Below, piece after piece: positions 24,985 through 36,100 of a stretch of DNA of 41,979 nucleotides. How positions within the stretch are numbered: the stretch's first letter is position 1; the number at the start of each line of letters is the position of its first letter. This DNA comes from Confluentibacter flavum (lineage in GTDB: Bacteria > Bacteroidota > Bacteroidia > Flavobacteriales > Flavobacteriaceae). The stretch is taken from NCBI RefSeq assembly GCF_002843175.1, contig NZ_PJEO01000018.1, forward strand, positions 1-41,979, given 5' to 3'. The position numbers and the translations under genes are program-made. The notes beneath the pieces are model-generated. The model made no database searches and was not told the origin of the DNA. It saw only the letters and a program-made list of their open reading frames with translations.

Positions 24985-25508
24985 TTCTTAGAGATATTTA
25001 TATGTTCGTAGAATTTATCAAAAATAATCTTAAACCATTCGGTATAGAGCTCTGGCTTTTCTAACATATCATTTTTTACAGCTTCAAGCGACATCCATTT
25101 CCAACTGGCAACTTCATCTAAATTAATAAAAGGTTCATCATTGTAAGTTCCAATCATGATATGATCAAATTCATGTTCGGTCAATCCATTATCAAATGGT
25201 GCTTTATAAATAAATGAGATGGATTCTTGCAAATCGACCACAAATCCCATTTCTTCAAACAATCGTCTTTTACCAGCTTGAATATTGCTTTCTCCTTCCC
25301 GTTGATGGCTACAGCACGTATTGGTCCATAATCCAGGTGAATGATATTTAGTTAAGGCCCGCTGTTGAAGCATCAATTCATTGTTGTCATTAAAAATAAA
25401 CACTGAAAATGCACGATGCAACAACGCTTTTTCGTGTGCTTCCATTTTTGGCATTAAGCCAATTTGTTCGTCCTTTTCGTTTACAAGGATGACTTGTTCT
25501 TCTTTCAT
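24981..25508 (-). CDS. idi: Isopentenyl-diphosphate delta-isomerase, type I
   Basis: Idi interconverts isopentenyl and dimethylallyl diphosphate, the step that supplies the primer for isoprenoids such as menaquinone and carotenoids, in the cytosol. The 175-residue Nudix-fold protein has the active-site Cys in LWTNTCCSHQREGE, the metal and catalytic Glu in EHEFDHIMIG, and the Nudix-like region GKRRLFEEMGF. Usually CSHP is seen; here it is CSHQ. It is the first gene of a two-gene unit with the PTPS gene. The 204 bases up to prfC hold the prfC promoter and otherwise only AT-rich sequence. Confidence 0.94.
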   Translation of the reverse strand: MKEEQVILVNEKDEQIGLMPKMEAHEKALLHRAFSVFIFNDNNELMLQQRALTKYHSPGLWTNTCCSHQREGESNIQAGKRRLFEEMGFVVDLQESISFIYKAPFDNGLTEHEFDHIMIGTYNDEPFINLDEVASWKWMSLEAVKNDMLEKPELYTEWFKIIFDKFYEHINISKK

Positions 25509-25684
25509 CTGTGCAATTTCATTTTTTAAATTTGTCAGATGCCATTCGCATAAAGAATTTTACAAACATCGACTTAAGATACTAAGCTCATTTCATAGAA
25601 AACAAAAATACCAAGTAAAATATTAATACAATCAATCTTAACAATAAATTCTAAAATCCAAATTCCCAAATCATAATTATAAAG

Positions 25685-25692
25685 TATCTTTG
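25685..25692 (+). promoter_or_regulatory. -7 promoter box of prfC
   Basis: TATCTTTG matches TAnnTTTG, 20 bases before the prfC ATG at 25713. Confidence 0.65.
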
Positions 25693-25712
25693 CATCCATT
25701 TGCATATAACAT

Positions 25713-27299
25713 ATGAGTTTTTTAAAAGAAATACAACGCAGACGCACCTTTGGCATCATTTCGCATCCAGATGCTGGAAAAACAACTTTAACTGAAAAAC
25801 TGCTTCTTTTTGGAGGCGCGATTCAAGAAGCTGGTGCCGTAAAAAGTAATAAAATTAAAAAAGGCGCCACGAGCGATTTTATGGAAATTGAACGTCAGCG
25901 TGGAATTTCTGTAGCCACCTCTGTTTTGGCTTTTGAATATGATGGTGTTAAAATCAATATACTAGATACGCCTGGGCACAAAGATTTTGCTGAAGACACT
26001 TTTCGAACCTTAACGGCTGTTGACAGTGTTATTGTCGTGATTGACGTTGCAAAAGGCGTTGAAGAGCAAACGGAAAAATTGGTTGAGGTTTGCCGTATGC
26101 GACACATACCCATGATAGTTTTCATCAACAAAATGGATAGAGAGGGTAAAGATGCATTTGATTTACTTGATGAGGTGGAGCAAAAATTAGGTCTGAGTGT
26201 CACCCCTTTAAGCTTCCCAATTGGTATGGGCTATGATTTTAAAGGCATTTATAATATTTGGGAAAAGAACATCAACCTTTTTAGTGGTGATAGCAGAAAG
26301 GATATTGAAGAAACGATTGAAATTTCGGATTTAGATTCTCCTGAATTAACGAAGCTTATTGGTGAAAAGTCAGCAAAGACGCTGCGTGAGGAAATAGAAT
26401 TAGTAGAAGGCATTTATCCACCGTTTGATAAAGACGCATATCTAAATGGGCAGTTACAACCTGTCTTTTTTGGTTCGGCTTTAAATAATTTTGGAGTCAG
26501 GGAATTACTGGATTGTTTTGTAGAAATCGCCCCTAAACCAAGACCAAAACAAAGTGAAGAACGTTTGGTAAAACCCGAAGAAGATAAATTCTCTGGTTTT
26601 GTATTTAAAATACACGCCAACATGGATCCGAATCACAGAGATAGGCTGGCATTTGTGAAGATAGTTTCTGGTACGTTTGAAAGAAATAAGCCTTACTTGC
26701 ACGTCAGACATGGAAAAAAATTAAAATTTTCTAGTCCGAATGCTTTTTTTGCTGAAAAGAAAGAGATCGTAGATATCTCTTATCCAGGTGACATTGTGGG
26801 ACTTCATGATACCGGGAATTTTAAAATTGGAGATACATTGACCGAAGGCGAAGTTATCAATTACAAAGGCGTCCCTAGTTTTTCCCCAGAACATTTTAGA
26901 TATATAAATAATGCTGATCCTTTAAAATCGAAACAGCTATTTAAAGGCATTGATCAATTAATGGACGAAGGGGTTGCTCAGTTATTTACATTAGAACTAA
27001 ACGGCAGAAAAGTCATTGGAACCGTTGGTGCCCTACAGTACGAAGTAATTCAATATCGGTTAGAACACGAATACGGAGCTAAATGTACCTATGAAAATTT
27101 AAACGTATATAAAGCCTGTTGGGTGGATCCAAAAGATTCTAAAACTGAAGAATACAAAGATTTCATAAGGGTAAAACAACGATTCTTAGCAAAAGACAAA
27201 CAAAACCAATTGGTATTTTTGGCAGATTCCCATTTTTCTTTAGAAATGACCCAGCAAAAATATCCTAGCTTAAAGTTTCATTTTACCTCTGAATTTTAA
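25713..27299 (+). CDS. prfC: Peptide chain release factor 3
   Basis: RF3 is a GTPase that removes RF1/RF2 from the ribosome after peptide release. The 528-residue protein has G1 [14 protein letters not shown]2 with RGISVATS, G3 DTPGHKDF, G4 NKMD and G5 SALNN-type text in the first 280 residues, then domain II ([20 protein letters not shown]) and the domain III elements near the C-terminus. All are typical. The final 90 bases recur in decayed form at 27871-27954, beyond a lipoprotein cassette. The intact copy therefore may carry a replaced 3' end. Confidence 0.96.
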   Translation: MSFLKEIQRRRTFGIISHPDAGKTTLTEKLLLFGGAIQEAGAVKSNKIKKGATSDFMEIERQRGISVATSVLAFEYDGVKINILDTPGHKDFAEDTFRTLTAVDSVIVVIDVAKGVEEQTEKLVEVCRMRHIPMIVFINKMDREGKDAFDLLDEVEQKLGLSVTPLSFPIGMGYDFKGIYNIWEKNINLFSGDSRKDIEETIEISDLDSPELTKLIGEKSAKTLREEIELVEGIYPPFDKDAYLNGQLQPVFFGSALNNFGVRELLDCFVEIAPKPRPKQSEERLVKPEEDKFSGFVFKIHANMDPNHRDRLAFVKIVSGTFERNKPYLHVRHGKKLKFSSPNAFFAEKKEIVDISYPGDIVGLHDTGNFKIGDTLTEGEVINYKGVPSFSPEHFRYINNADPLKSKQLFKGIDQLMDEGVAQLFTLELNGRKVIGTVGALQYEVIQYRLEHEYGAKCTYENLNVYKACWVDPKDSKTEEYKDFIRVKQRFLAKDKQNQLVFLADSHFSLEMTQQKYPSLKFHFTSEF

Positions 27300-27327
27300 C
27301 AAAAAAACAACATATCATTAAATTTTG

Positions 27328-27335
27328 TATGTTTG
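27328..27335 (+). promoter_or_regulatory. -7 promoter box of the cassette lipoprotein gene
   Basis: TATGTTTG matches TAnnTTTG, 29 bases before the ATG at 27365. It overlaps the earlier possible start at 27329 and so sets the start. Confidence 0.65.
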
Positions 27336-27364
27336 CCAATCAAATCTTAAAAATCATTATTACT

Positions 27365-27784
27365 ATGAAAACATTTAACCTACGTTTTTTTAAATTAAAA
27401 GTGGCAAGCTTTTTTATTCTTGCAGGAATTATGGCAATCCTAGCGTCTTGTGAAAAAGACGATATATTTGCTACAATCAACATTCTCGAGCCACAAAACA
27501 AGTCAGGGGACGTTAGAGGTAATGGAGGCACTACAACAAAAACCTGGTCTTTTGAAAATTCTAACACCACAGCAGGCTGGGACATGTCTATAGATGCCCA
27601 AAGCGGTAGCTTTCAATTTGTTATAAAAGATGCCGCTGGCACAACCGTGCTTGACAGAACTTTAACAGCAGGACAAAACGCTCAAGACGCGTCAGGTACG
27701 AGTTCTGCGGGGACGGCAGGCACTTGGACCGTAACTGCTACACTTACAAATTTTAACGGCTCGGGCGATTATTCTTTCCTGTAA
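27365..27784 (+). CDS. Small lipoprotein of unknown function
   Basis: From ATG 27365 the product has 139 residues. Its signal sequence ends with the lipobox ILASC (lipid Cys near residue 30), then acidic EKDD, so it is a surface- or periplasm-facing lipoprotein. A Gly/Asn-rich linker (SGDVRGNGG) is followed by about 85 residues with alternating beta strands (GSFQFVIKDAAGTTVLDR, GTWTVTATLTNFNGSGDYSF), suggesting a beta-sandwich. No family can be named. It is a complete cassette with its own promoter and terminator, lying exactly between an intact and a decayed copy of the prfC 3' end. Confidence 0.72.
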   Translation: MKTFNLRFFKLKVASFFILAGIMAILASCEKDDIFATINILEPQNKSGDVRGNGGTTTKTWSFENSNTTAGWDMSIDAQSGSFQFVIKDAAGTTVLDRTLTAGQNAQDASGTSSAGTAGTWTVTATLTNFNGSGDYSFL

Positions 27785-27831
27785 GAAGTAAATCTAATAA
27801 AGCTCTAAGAAAACAAAAGATTGTTCATATG

Positions 27832-27861
27832 AAAGCCCCGTAAAACGTCGGGGCTTTTTTT
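27832..27861 (+). terminator. Terminator of the cassette lipoprotein gene
   Basis: AAAGCCCCG (27832-27840) pairs with CGGGGCTTT (27849-27857), followed by a run of T to 27861. Confidence 0.88.
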
Positions 27862-27870
27862 ATGAGCTAA

Positions 27871-27954
27871 TTGGTGGCTGATTCCAAATTTTATTTGGAG
27901 ATGATCCATCAATAATATCCTAACTTAAAATTTCATTTTACCTCTGAATTTTAA
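27871..27954 (+). pseudogene. Decayed duplicate of the prfC 3' end
   Basis: These 84 bases align with the last 90 bases of prfC (27210-27299): 12 mismatches and one 6-base in-frame deletion, by hand alignment. The encoded text LVADSKFYLEMIHQ, a stop, then [12 protein letters not shown] parallels [29 protein letters not shown] of RF3. Five of the differences are synonymous. Similarity ends a few bases after the stop codon. Confidence 0.88.
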
Positions 27955-28031
27955 CAAAACGACGATTTTATTTCCTTTACACAATTATATTAAAGACTTT
28001 AGATTAAAGTTTAACCCCAAATTGAACTGCC

Positions 28032-28268
28032 ATGAAAAATACTGATGACAATGAATTTAGTAACAAAGACATTACAGTAACGTTTGAACCTAGTTTGTGT
28101 GTTCAATCTGGAATCTGTGCACAAGAATTATCTGATGTTTTTAGTTTCTCAATTATTCCTTGGATTAATTTAGATGCCACGGAATCAGAAAAAATAATCA
28201 ACCAAGTTAAAAGGTGTCCTTCTGGAGCTTTAAAATTTAGAATGAACGCCATAAAAAAAGCTAGCTAA
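28032..28268 (+). CDS. Divergent 4Fe-4S mono-cluster protein (Fer4_19 type)
   Basis: This 78-residue protein resembles the Fer4_19 domain: VTFEPSLCVQSGICAQELSDVF, then PWINLDATESEKIINQVKRCPSGALKF. Cys residues near 24, 30 and 57 are candidate cluster ligands; the usual pattern has His/Gly between the first two, here CVQSGIC. Such proteins probably carry electrons or sense redox state in the cytosol, but partners are unknown. It is preceded by the duplicated prfC end and followed by a perfect palindromic terminator. It is convergent with the DUF3467 gene. Confidence 0.85.
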   Translation: MKNTDDNEFSNKDITVTFEPSLCVQSGICAQELSDVFSFSIIPWINLDATESEKIINQVKRCPSGALKFRMNAIKKAS

Positions 28269-28295
28269 ATTCAACTATAAATGTGTTTTAACCAA

Positions 28296-28329
28296 AAAGC
28301 CCTTTGAATTAATTCAAAGGGCTTTTTAA
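28296..28329. terminator. Perfect 34-base palindromic bidirectional terminator
   Basis: AAAAAGCCCTTTGAATT (28296-28312) is followed directly by its exact reverse complement (28313-28329). T-runs on both strands serve the convergent Fe-S protein and DUF3467 genes. Confidence 0.9.
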
Positions 28330-28330
28330 T

Positions 28331-28648
28331 TTATGCTTGTCCTGTTGGTCCAAAATTCAAAGGGATGGGAGGTTGTTCGTAATCCTTAATCTCGCCATGA
28401 GAATTTTCAAATCTCGCTACATTTTCACCTAAAGCCTTTAATAAACGTTTGGCGTGTTGTGGCGTTAATATAATTCGGGATTTTACTTTGCTTTTTGGAA
28501 CACCCGGCATAATACTCACAAAATCTACCACAAATTCTGAAACAGAATGGTTAATAATGGCCAAATTAGAATAGATTCCGTCAGCTATATTTTCGTCTAA
28601 CTCTATGTTAATTTGCCCTTGTTTTGGCTTATCTTTTTCGTTTGACAT
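28331..28648 (-). CDS. DUF3467 protein
   Basis: This 105-residue protein matches DUF3467: INIELDENIADGIYSNLAIINHSVSEFVVDFVSIMPGVPKSKVKSRIILTP-type text, then QHAKRLLKALGENVARFE. No signal or membrane segment is present. Its function is not known; it is regularly found just downstream of rpoC in Bacteroidota, which suggests a link with transcription. Its start is only 19 bases past a terminator-like hairpin that follows rpoC, so expression probably depends on read-through. Confidence 0.85.
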   Translation of the reverse strand: MSNEKDKPKQGQINIELDENIADGIYSNLAIINHSVSEFVVDFVSIMPGVPKSKVKSRIILTPQHAKRLLKALGENVARFENSHGEIKDYEQPPIPLNFGPTGQA

Positions 28649-28666
28649 AATTTTATAATTTAAATT

Positions 28667-28701
28667 AAAAAGCCTTCAAGTTACTATACATGAAGGCTTT
28701 T
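28667..28701 (-). terminator. Terminator-like hairpin between rpoC and the DUF3467 gene
   Basis: AAAAGCCTTCA (28668-28678) pairs with TGAAGGCTTTT (28691-28701). On the minus strand a T-run follows. It can end the rpoBC transcript or act as a partial attenuator before the DUF3467 gene. Confidence 0.75.
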
Positions 28702-28711
28702 GTTTTTACAG

Positions 28712-28780
28712 ATTCCTGCCTTACTCATTGAACAACATTTTAAATTAATGTATTCGTGAATCTTCGATTTCGCAGGAATG
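28712..28780. repeat. Dispersed intergenic repeat, copy 2, with ATTCCTGC/GCAGGAAT arms
   Basis: ATTCCTGC (28712-28719) and GCAGGAAT (28772-28779) are inverted 8-base arms. The right part (28752-28780) matches 14496-14525 with four differences. A half copy, GATTCCTGCC, recurs at 41891-41900. It sits in the 3' non-coding region of rpoC. Confidence 0.55.
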
Positions 28781-28784
28781 ACAA

Positions 28785-31700
28785 TTAATTATAATTTAAT
28801 TCTTTCTTCACTTGCATCATTTCATCAAATTCTTCTTTAGAACCTACGATAATATCTGTATAGCGACGCATACCAGTTCCTGCTGGAATTCTGTGCCCTA
28901 CAATAACATTTTCTTTAAGTCCTTCTAAATCATCAATTTTTCCTGCAACTGCTGCTTCGTTAAGAACCTTAGTAGTTTCTTGGAACGATGCGGCCGAGAT
29001 AAATGATTTTGTTTGAAGCGATGCTCTAGTAATACCTTGTAATATTGGCGTAGCGGTTGCAGGTTTTGCCTCCCTTGCCTCAACAAGTTTTTTATCTTCT
29101 CTACGTAAAATTGAATTTTCATCCCTTAATACGCGAGGTGTAATAATTTGACCTGGTTTAAGATTTGCTGAATCTCCAGCTTCTTCAACCACTTTCATTC
29201 CGAAAATTTCATCATTTTCCATAATAAAATCATCTTTATGAGCTAATTGGTCTTCTAAGAAAATAGTATCGCCAGAATCAATGATTCTAACTTTACGCAT
29301 CATCTGTCTAACAACTACTTCAAAGTGTTTATCATTAATTTTCACACCTTGTAAACGATATACTTCTTGTACTTCATTCACTAAATATTGCTGAACCGCA
29401 GATGGTCCTTTAATATCTAATATGTCGTTAGGTGTGATAGAACCATCAGATAATGCCATACCTGCTTTTACATAATCATTCTCTTGAACAAGAATTTGAT
29501 TAGATAATTTCACTAGATATTTCTTAACCTCACCTAATTTAGATTCAATAACAATCTCGCGGTTCCCTCTCTTGATTTTTCCAAAAGAAACCACACCATC
29601 AATTTCACTTACTACAGCTGGATTTGAAGGGTTACGTGCTTCAAACAACTCTGTTACACGTGGTAAACCTCCTGTAATATCTCCAGATTTAGATGATTTT
29701 CTTGGGATTTTAACTAATATTTTACCAACATTAATTTTCTCTCCATTATCAATCATTAAGTGGGCACCAACCGGTAAGTTGTATGAGCGTATAATTTCTC
29801 CTTTTCCATCTTCAATGTGAAGTGTTGGGATTAATCGTTTGTTTCTAGATTCAGAAATTACTTTTTCTTGGAAACCTGTTTGCTCATCAATTTCAACTTG
29901 GTAAGTCATTCCTTGCTCAATATTCTCATATTTGATTTTTCCAGCAAACTCAGAAATAATAACACCGTTATATGGATCCCAGCTACAAACCACATCGCCT
30001 TTGGATAATTCTTGACCATTTTTAACATAAATGGTAGAACCATAAGGAATATTGTTGGTACTTAAAGTAATGCCTGTTTTCTTATCAACTAGTTTAATTT
30101 CAGAAGTACGTGAAATTACAATATCAATTGCATTTCCTTCTCCATCCTGTCCTTTCACAGTTTTTAAATCTTCAATTTCTGCAATACCACTGAATTTAAC
30201 GGCTAATTTATTTTCTTCAGAAATGTTTCCTGCAATACCACCTACGTGGAATGTACGAAGCGTTAACTGCGTTCCAGGCTCACCAATAGATTGAGCTGCA
30301 ACAACACCAACTGCCTCACCACGTTGAACCATTTTACCAGTCGCTAAGTTACGTCCGTAACATTTAGCACAAATACCTTTTAATGCTTCACAACTTAATG
30401 CAGAACGCACTTCAACAGCATCAATGGGCGATTCTTCAATAGCTTTAGCAATATCATCTTCAATTAATTGACCAGAAGCTACTAATAATTTTTCAGTTAA
30501 TGGATCGTACACATCGTTTAATGATACACGGCCTACAATTCTTTCCTCAAGAGTTTCAACAACTTCGTCATTTTTCTTCAATGCTTCAACTTCAACACCT
30601 CTTAATGTTCCACAATCTTCAGTATTGATAATCACATCTTGTGAGACGTCTACCAATCGACGTGTTAAATAACCAGCATCAGCCGTTTTTAATGCGGTAT
30701 CAGCAAGACCTTTACGCGCACCGTGGGTAGAAATAAAGTATTCTAAAATTGAAAGACCTTCTTTAAAGTTAGAAAGAATCGGATTTTCAATAATCTCTCC
30801 ACCACCTGCATTCGATTTTTTAGGCTTCGCCATCAAACCACGCATACCTGTAAGCTGACGAATCTGTTCTTTAGATCCACGCGCTCCAGAATCAAGCATC
30901 ATATATACTGAATTAAACCCTTGTTGGTCTTCACGAATACGTTTCATTGACAATTCTGTTAACTCTGCATTGGTAGATGTCCATATATCAATAACTTGGT
31001 TATAACGCTCATTATTTGTTATAAGACCCATGTTATAGTTGGCCATAATACCATCAACAAGCGTATTCGCTTTATCAATCATACCTTGCTTTTCTGGCGG
31101 AATAATAATATCACCCAAACTGAATGACAATCCACCTTGGAATGCAAACTTAAATCCTAGGGTTCTAATTTCATCAAGGAAATCAGCTGTTTCAGGAACA
31201 GATGTGAACTTAAGAATGTTTCCAATAATATCTCTTAACGACTTTTTAGTAAGTACTTCATTAATATAACCTGCTGCTTGTGGCACTTTTTGGTTAAATA
31301 ACACACGACCAACCGTAGTTTCTATGATTGTTGGTGCTAATTTACCATCTGCATTAATATCTAAAGTTCTAACTTTAATAGCGGCGTTTAACTCTACTTT
31401 TTTCTCATTAAAAGCGATTTCAACTTCTTCTGGTGCATAGAATGTTAATCCTTCCCCCTTTACTGGAGCATCTGGTGTAGACTTACGTAACTTGGTCATA
31501 TAATACAGACCAAGGACCATGTCTTGAGATGGCACCGTAACAGGCGAACCGTTCGCTGGATTTAAGATATTGTGGGATGCCAACATTAATAATTGACATT
31601 CTAAAATAGCTTCTGGGCCTAGTGGTAAATGTACCGCCATTTGGTCACCATCAAAATCCGCATTAAATGCTGTACATACTAAAGGGTGCAACTGAATTGC

Positions 31701-33086
31701 TTTCCCTTCAATTAATTTTGGTTGAAATGCTTGAATACCTAGTCTGTGTAATGTAGGAGCACGATTTAAAAGTACTGGATGTCCTTTCAAAACGTTCTCT
31801 AAAATATCCCAAACTACAGGTTCTCTTTTATCTATAATTTTCTTTGCAGATTTTACAGTTTTTACAATACCTCTTTCAATTAATTTTCTAATTACGAAAG
31901 GTTTGTATAATTCTGCTGCCATGTTTTTTGGCAATCCACATTCATGTAATTTTAACTCTGGTCCAACAACAATAACAGAACGTGCAGAATAATCAACACG
32001 TTTTCCTAGAAGGTTTTGACGGAAACGTCCTTGTTTTCCTTTTAACGAATCTGATAATGATTTTAATGGTCTGTTAGAATCGGTTTTTACAGCCGAAGAT
32101 TTACGTGTATTATCAAATAATGAATCTACAGACTCTTGAAGCATACGTTTTTCATTACGTAGAATCACTTCAGGAGCTTTAATCTCCACCAATCTTTTTA
32201 AACGATTGTTACGGATGATCACTCGACGGTATAAATCATTTAAATCGGATGTTGCAAAACGACCACCATCTAACGGCACTAACGGACGTAATTCTGGTGG
32301 GATGATTGGAATCACCTTCATGATCATCCACTCAGGACGATTTTCTCTATTATGATTAGATTCACGAAGCGACTCAACAACTTGTAAACGTTTTAAACTC
32401 TCCGTTTTACGTTGTTTAGAAGTTTCTGTATTCGCTTTGTGACGTAATTCATAAGACAATGCTTCTAAATCAATTCTAGATAACAATTCTATTAAACATT
32501 CAGCACCCATTTTAGCAAGAAACTTGTTAGGGTCATGATCATCTAAATATTGATTATCCTGTGGAAGTGATTCAAGAATATTTAAGTATTCTTCCTCTGT
32601 TAAGAAATCCATTGTTTTCAATGGCTCTCCATCTTCATTCTTTGCATTACCAGGTTGAATAACTACGTAACGCTCGTAGTAGATAATCATATCTAATTTT
32701 TTAGACGGTAAGCCTAAAAGATATCCTATCTTATTTGGTAACGAACGGAAATACCAGATATGAGCAATAGGCACAACTAAATTGATGTGTCCTACTCTAT
32801 CACGACGTACTTTCTTTTCTGTTACTTCTACACCACAACGATCACATACGATTCCTTTGTAGCGAATTCTTTTATATTTACCACAAGCACATTCGTAATC
32901 CTTAACCGGACCAAAAATACGCTCACAGAACAAACCATCTCTTTCTGGTTTATGAGTACGATAATTGATAGTTTCTGGTTTTAAAACCTCGCCTCTAGAC
33001 TCTGCTAAAATAGACTCTGGCGATGCTAAACCAATTGTGATTTTGTTAAATCTTTTTACTGTATTCTTATCTTGTTTTCTTGCCAT
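28785..33086 (-). CDS. rpoC: DNA-directed RNA polymerase beta' subunit
   Basis: RpoC forms the clamp and half of the active site of RNA polymerase. From ATG 33086 it has 1433 residues, the Bacteroidota length. The zinc site [19 protein letters not shown] is near residue 70, the catalytic magnesium motif [12 protein letters not shown] near 470, and the second zinc site [13 protein letters not shown] near 890. The bridge helix and trigger loop regions are intact. The preferred start [13 protein letters not shown] matches the family; the longer frame from 33119 would add 11 unrelated residues. It follows rpoB after a hairpin-containing gap and is cotranscribed with it. Confidence 0.98.
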   Translation of the reverse strand: MARKQDKNTVKRFNKITIGLASPESILAESRGEVLKPETINYRTHKPERDGLFCERIFGPVKDYECACGKYKRIRYKGIVCDRCGVEVTEKKVRRDRVGHINLVVPIAHIWYFRSLPNKIGYLLGLPSKKLDMIIYYERYVVIQPGNAKNEDGEPLKTMDFLTEEEYLNILESLPQDNQYLDDHDPNKFLAKMGAECLIELLSRIDLEALSYELRHKANTETSKQRKTESLKRLQVVESLRESNHNRENRPEWMIMKVIPIIPPELRPLVPLDGGRFATSDLNDLYRRVIIRNNRLKRLVEIKAPEVILRNEKRMLQESVDSLFDNTRKSSAVKTDSNRPLKSLSDSLKGKQGRFRQNLLGKRVDYSARSVIVVGPELKLHECGLPKNMAAELYKPFVIRKLIERGIVKTVKSAKKIIDKREPVVWDILENVLKGHPVLLNRAPTLHRLGIQAFQPKLIEGKAIQLHPLVCTAFNADFDGDQMAVHLPLGPEAILECQLLMLASHNILNPANGSPVTVPSQDMVLGLYYMTKLRKSTPDAPVKGEGLTFYAPEEVEIAFNEKKVELNAAIKVRTLDINADGKLAPTIIETTVGRVLFNQKVPQAAGYINEVLTKKSLRDIIGNILKFTSVPETADFLDEIRTLGFKFAFQGGLSFSLGDIIIPPEKQGMIDKANTLVDGIMANYNMGLITNNERYNQVIDIWTSTNAELTELSMKRIREDQQGFNSVYMMLDSGARGSKEQIRQLTGMRGLMAKPKKSNAGGGEIIENPILSNFKEGLSILEYFISTHGARKGLADTALKTADAGYLTRRLVDVSQDVIINTEDCGTLRGVEVEALKKNDEVVETLEERIVGRVSLNDVYDPLTEKLLVASGQLIEDDIAKAIEESPIDAVEVRSALSCEALKGICAKCYGRNLATGKMVQRGEAVGVVAAQSIGEPGTQLTLRTFHVGGIAGNISEENKLAVKFSGIAEIEDLKTVKGQDGEGNAIDIVISRTSEIKLVDKKTGITLSTNNIPYGSTIYVKNGQELSKGDVVCSWDPYNGVIISEFAGKIKYENIEQGMTYQVEIDEQTGFQEKVISESRNKRLIPTLHIEDGKGEIIRSYNLPVGAHLMIDNGEKINVGKILVKIPRKSSKSGDITGGLPRVTELFEARNPSNPAVVSEIDGVVSFGKIKRGNREIVIESKLGEVKKYLVKLSNQILVQENDYVKAGMALSDGSITPNDILDIKGPSAVQQYLVNEVQEVYRLQGVKINDKHFEVVVRQMMRKVRIIDSGDTIFLEDQLAHKDDFIMENDEIFGMKVVEEAGDSANLKPGQIITPRVLRDENSILRREDKKLVEAREAKPATATPILQGITRASLQTKSFISAASFQETTKVLNEAAVAGKIDDLEGLKENVIVGHRIPAGTGMRRYTDIIVGSKEEFDEMMQVKKELNYN

Positions 33087-33130
33087 GATATATGGTGATA
33101 TCGAATTATTTGTAAACATTATATAGAATC

Positions 33131-33160
33131 CATGGTTCAGACGATGTGGTCTGAATCATG
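33131..33160 (-). other. Hairpin in the rpoB-rpoC gap
   Basis: CATGGTTCAGAC (33131-33142) pairs with GTCTGAATCATG (33149-33160), 12 bp with one G-U pair and a 6-base loop. It has no T-run, so it is a processing or stability element candidate and not a terminator. Confidence 0.65.
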
Positions 33161-33167
33161 CAATTCA

Positions 33168-36100
33168 TTATTCCTCTAATCTAATGTCAAGGCCCAAACC
33201 TTTAAGTTCGTGCATTAATACATTAAATGATTCTGGTAATCCTGGTTCTGGCATTGGCTCACCTTTTACGATAGCTTCGTAAGTTTTGGCTCTACCAATA
33301 ACGTCATCAGATTTTACAGTTAAAATTTCTCGCAGTGTAGCAGACGCTCCATAAGCTTCTAATGCCCATACCTCCATCTCACCAAAACGTTGACCACCAA
33401 ATTGTGCTTTACCACCAAGAGGTTGTTGCGTGATTAATGAGTATGGTCCGATAGAACGTGCGTGCATTTTATCATCAACCATATGTCCTAATTTCAACAT
33501 ATAAATGACACCAACCGTTGCTGGTTGATCAAAACGTTCTCCGGTTCCACCATCATATAAGTAAGTATGGCCATATCTTGGGATACCAGCTTCATCAGTC
33601 AGTTCATTAATTTGGTCTATAGTAGCACCATCAAAAATTGGTGTTGCATAGGTACGACCTAATTTTTGACCAGCCCAACCAAGAACGGTTTCGTAAATCT
33701 GACCAATGTTCATACGAGATGGTACACCTAATGGATTTAATACGATATCAACAGGTGTTCCGTCTTCTAAGAAAGGCATATCCTCTGCTCTAACAATACG
33801 AGCCACAATACCTTTATTACCATGACGACCTGCCATTTTATCACCTACTTTAAGTTTACGCTTTTTAGCGATATACACTTTAGCAAGTTTAATGATACCA
33901 GCTGGCAACTCATCTCCTACAGAAATAGTAAACTTCTCACGTCTTAAAGACCCTTGTAAGTCGTTTTCTTTTATTTTATAGTTGTGTATTAAGTCGGCAA
34001 CCAATTTGTTGGTATGGTCATCTGTAGTCCATTTTCCAGATACTAAATGCGCATAATCATCAACTGCATTTAACATTTTAAGTGTGAATTTTTTACCTTT
34101 TGGCAATACTTCTTCACCTAAATCATTAAAAATACCTTGAGATGTTTTACCATTAACAATGTTGAATAATTTGTCGATTAAAATCGTTTTTAAATCTTCA
34201 AACTTAGCATCATAAATAGCTTCTAAATGCGTAATATCATCTTTATCCTGTGCTCTCTTACGTTTATCCTTTACTGCACGAGAGAATAATTTTTTATCAA
34301 TTACAACACCGTTTAATGATGGAGATGCTTTTAATGAGGCATCTTTCACATCACCTGCTTTGTCTCCAAAGATTGCTCTAAGTAATTTTTCCTCAGGAGT
34401 CGGATCGCTTTCTCCTTTAGGGGTAATTTTACCGATAAGAATGTCTCCAGGTTTCACTTCTGCACCAATGCGAATCATTCCATTTTCATCCAAATCTTTA
34501 GTCGCTTCTTCAGAAACGTTAGGAATATCATTAGTCAATTCTTCATTTCCTAATTTTGTATCTCTAACTTCTAAAGAATATTCATCAACGTGAATAGATG
34601 TAAATATATCTTCACGAACTACTTTTTCAGAAATTACAATCGCATCCTCGAAGTTATAACCTTTCCAAGGCATGAAGGCCACTTTCATGTTTCTACCTAA
34701 TGCCAATTCTCCTTTTTGGGTTGCATAACCTTCACACAACACCTGACCTTTGATAACTTTATCACCTTTTACCACAATTGGTTTTAAGTTGATACTGGTT
34801 CCTTGATTGGTTTTTCTGAATTTTACTAACGGATATGTTTTAACATCACTATCAAAACTTACCGCAGCTTCATCATCAGTACGATCGTATTTAATTCTTA
34901 TTTCATTGGCATCCACATAAAGTACTTCTCCACTTCCTTCTGCATTGATTAATACACGGGAATCTGAAGCGACTTGACGCTCTAAACCAGTTCCAACAAT
35001 AGGTGCTTGAGGCAACAACAATGGTACGGCTTGACGCATCATGTTTGATCCCATCAACGCTCTATTCGCATCATCATGTTCCAAGAACGGAATTAAAGAT
35101 GCCGATATGGACGAAATTTGGTTTGGTGCCACATCCGTAAAATGAAGATTAGCTGGATCAATTACCGGGAAATCACCTTCCATTCTAGCAATAACCTTTT
35201 CATGTAAAATCTTGCCATTTCCATCAACTTTAACAGTTGCTTGGGCAATCAATTTACCTTCTTCTTCTTCAGCACTTAAATAAACAGGTTCGTTTTTAAT
35301 ATCAACGGTACCATTTGTTACAGGGCGATAAGGTGTTTCAATGAATCCCATTGAATTGACTTTCGCAAAAACAGATAGTGATGAAATTAAACCAATGTTT
35401 GGTCCCTCAGGTGTTTCAATCGGACAAAGTCTTCCATAATGGGTATAGTGAACGTCACGTACCTCAAAACCTGCTCGTTCTCTTGATAAACCTCCTGGCC
35501 CTAGAGCTGATAAACGACGTTTGTGTGTAATCTCAGCTAATGGATTTGTTTGATCCATGAATTGAGATAATTGGTTTGTACCAAAGAATGAATTAATAAC
35601 AGACGACAATGTCTTAGCATTAATTAAATCTATAGGTGTAAACACCTCATTATCACGAACGTTCATACGCTCACGGATGGTACGAGCCATACGCGCTAAA
35701 CCAACACCAAATTGTTGTGATAATTGCTCACCAACCGTACGTACGCGACGGTTTGATAAGTGGTCAATATCATCAATCTCAGCTTTCGAGTTGATAAGCT
35801 CAATCAAATATTTTATGATGGTAATGATATCTTCTTTAGTAAGCACTTGCTTATCCATTCCAATATCAAGATTCAATTTTTTGTTCATTCTATAACGACC
35901 TACTTCACCCAAAGAGTAACGTTGGTCACTAAAGAATAATTTATCTATAATACCACGAGCGGTTTCCTCATCTGGTGGTTCTGCATTGCGCAATTGTCTA
36001 TATATATGTTCAACAGCCTCTTTTTCAGAATTTGTTGGATCCTTTTGAAGCGTGTTATGTATAATGGCATAGTCACCTTGTTGCGCGCTTTCTTTGTGTA

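Noticed and set aside
35548-35640. Rifampicin-resistance change in rpoB
   Set aside because: The usual Asp, His and Ser positions of the resistance region carry the wild-type residues.
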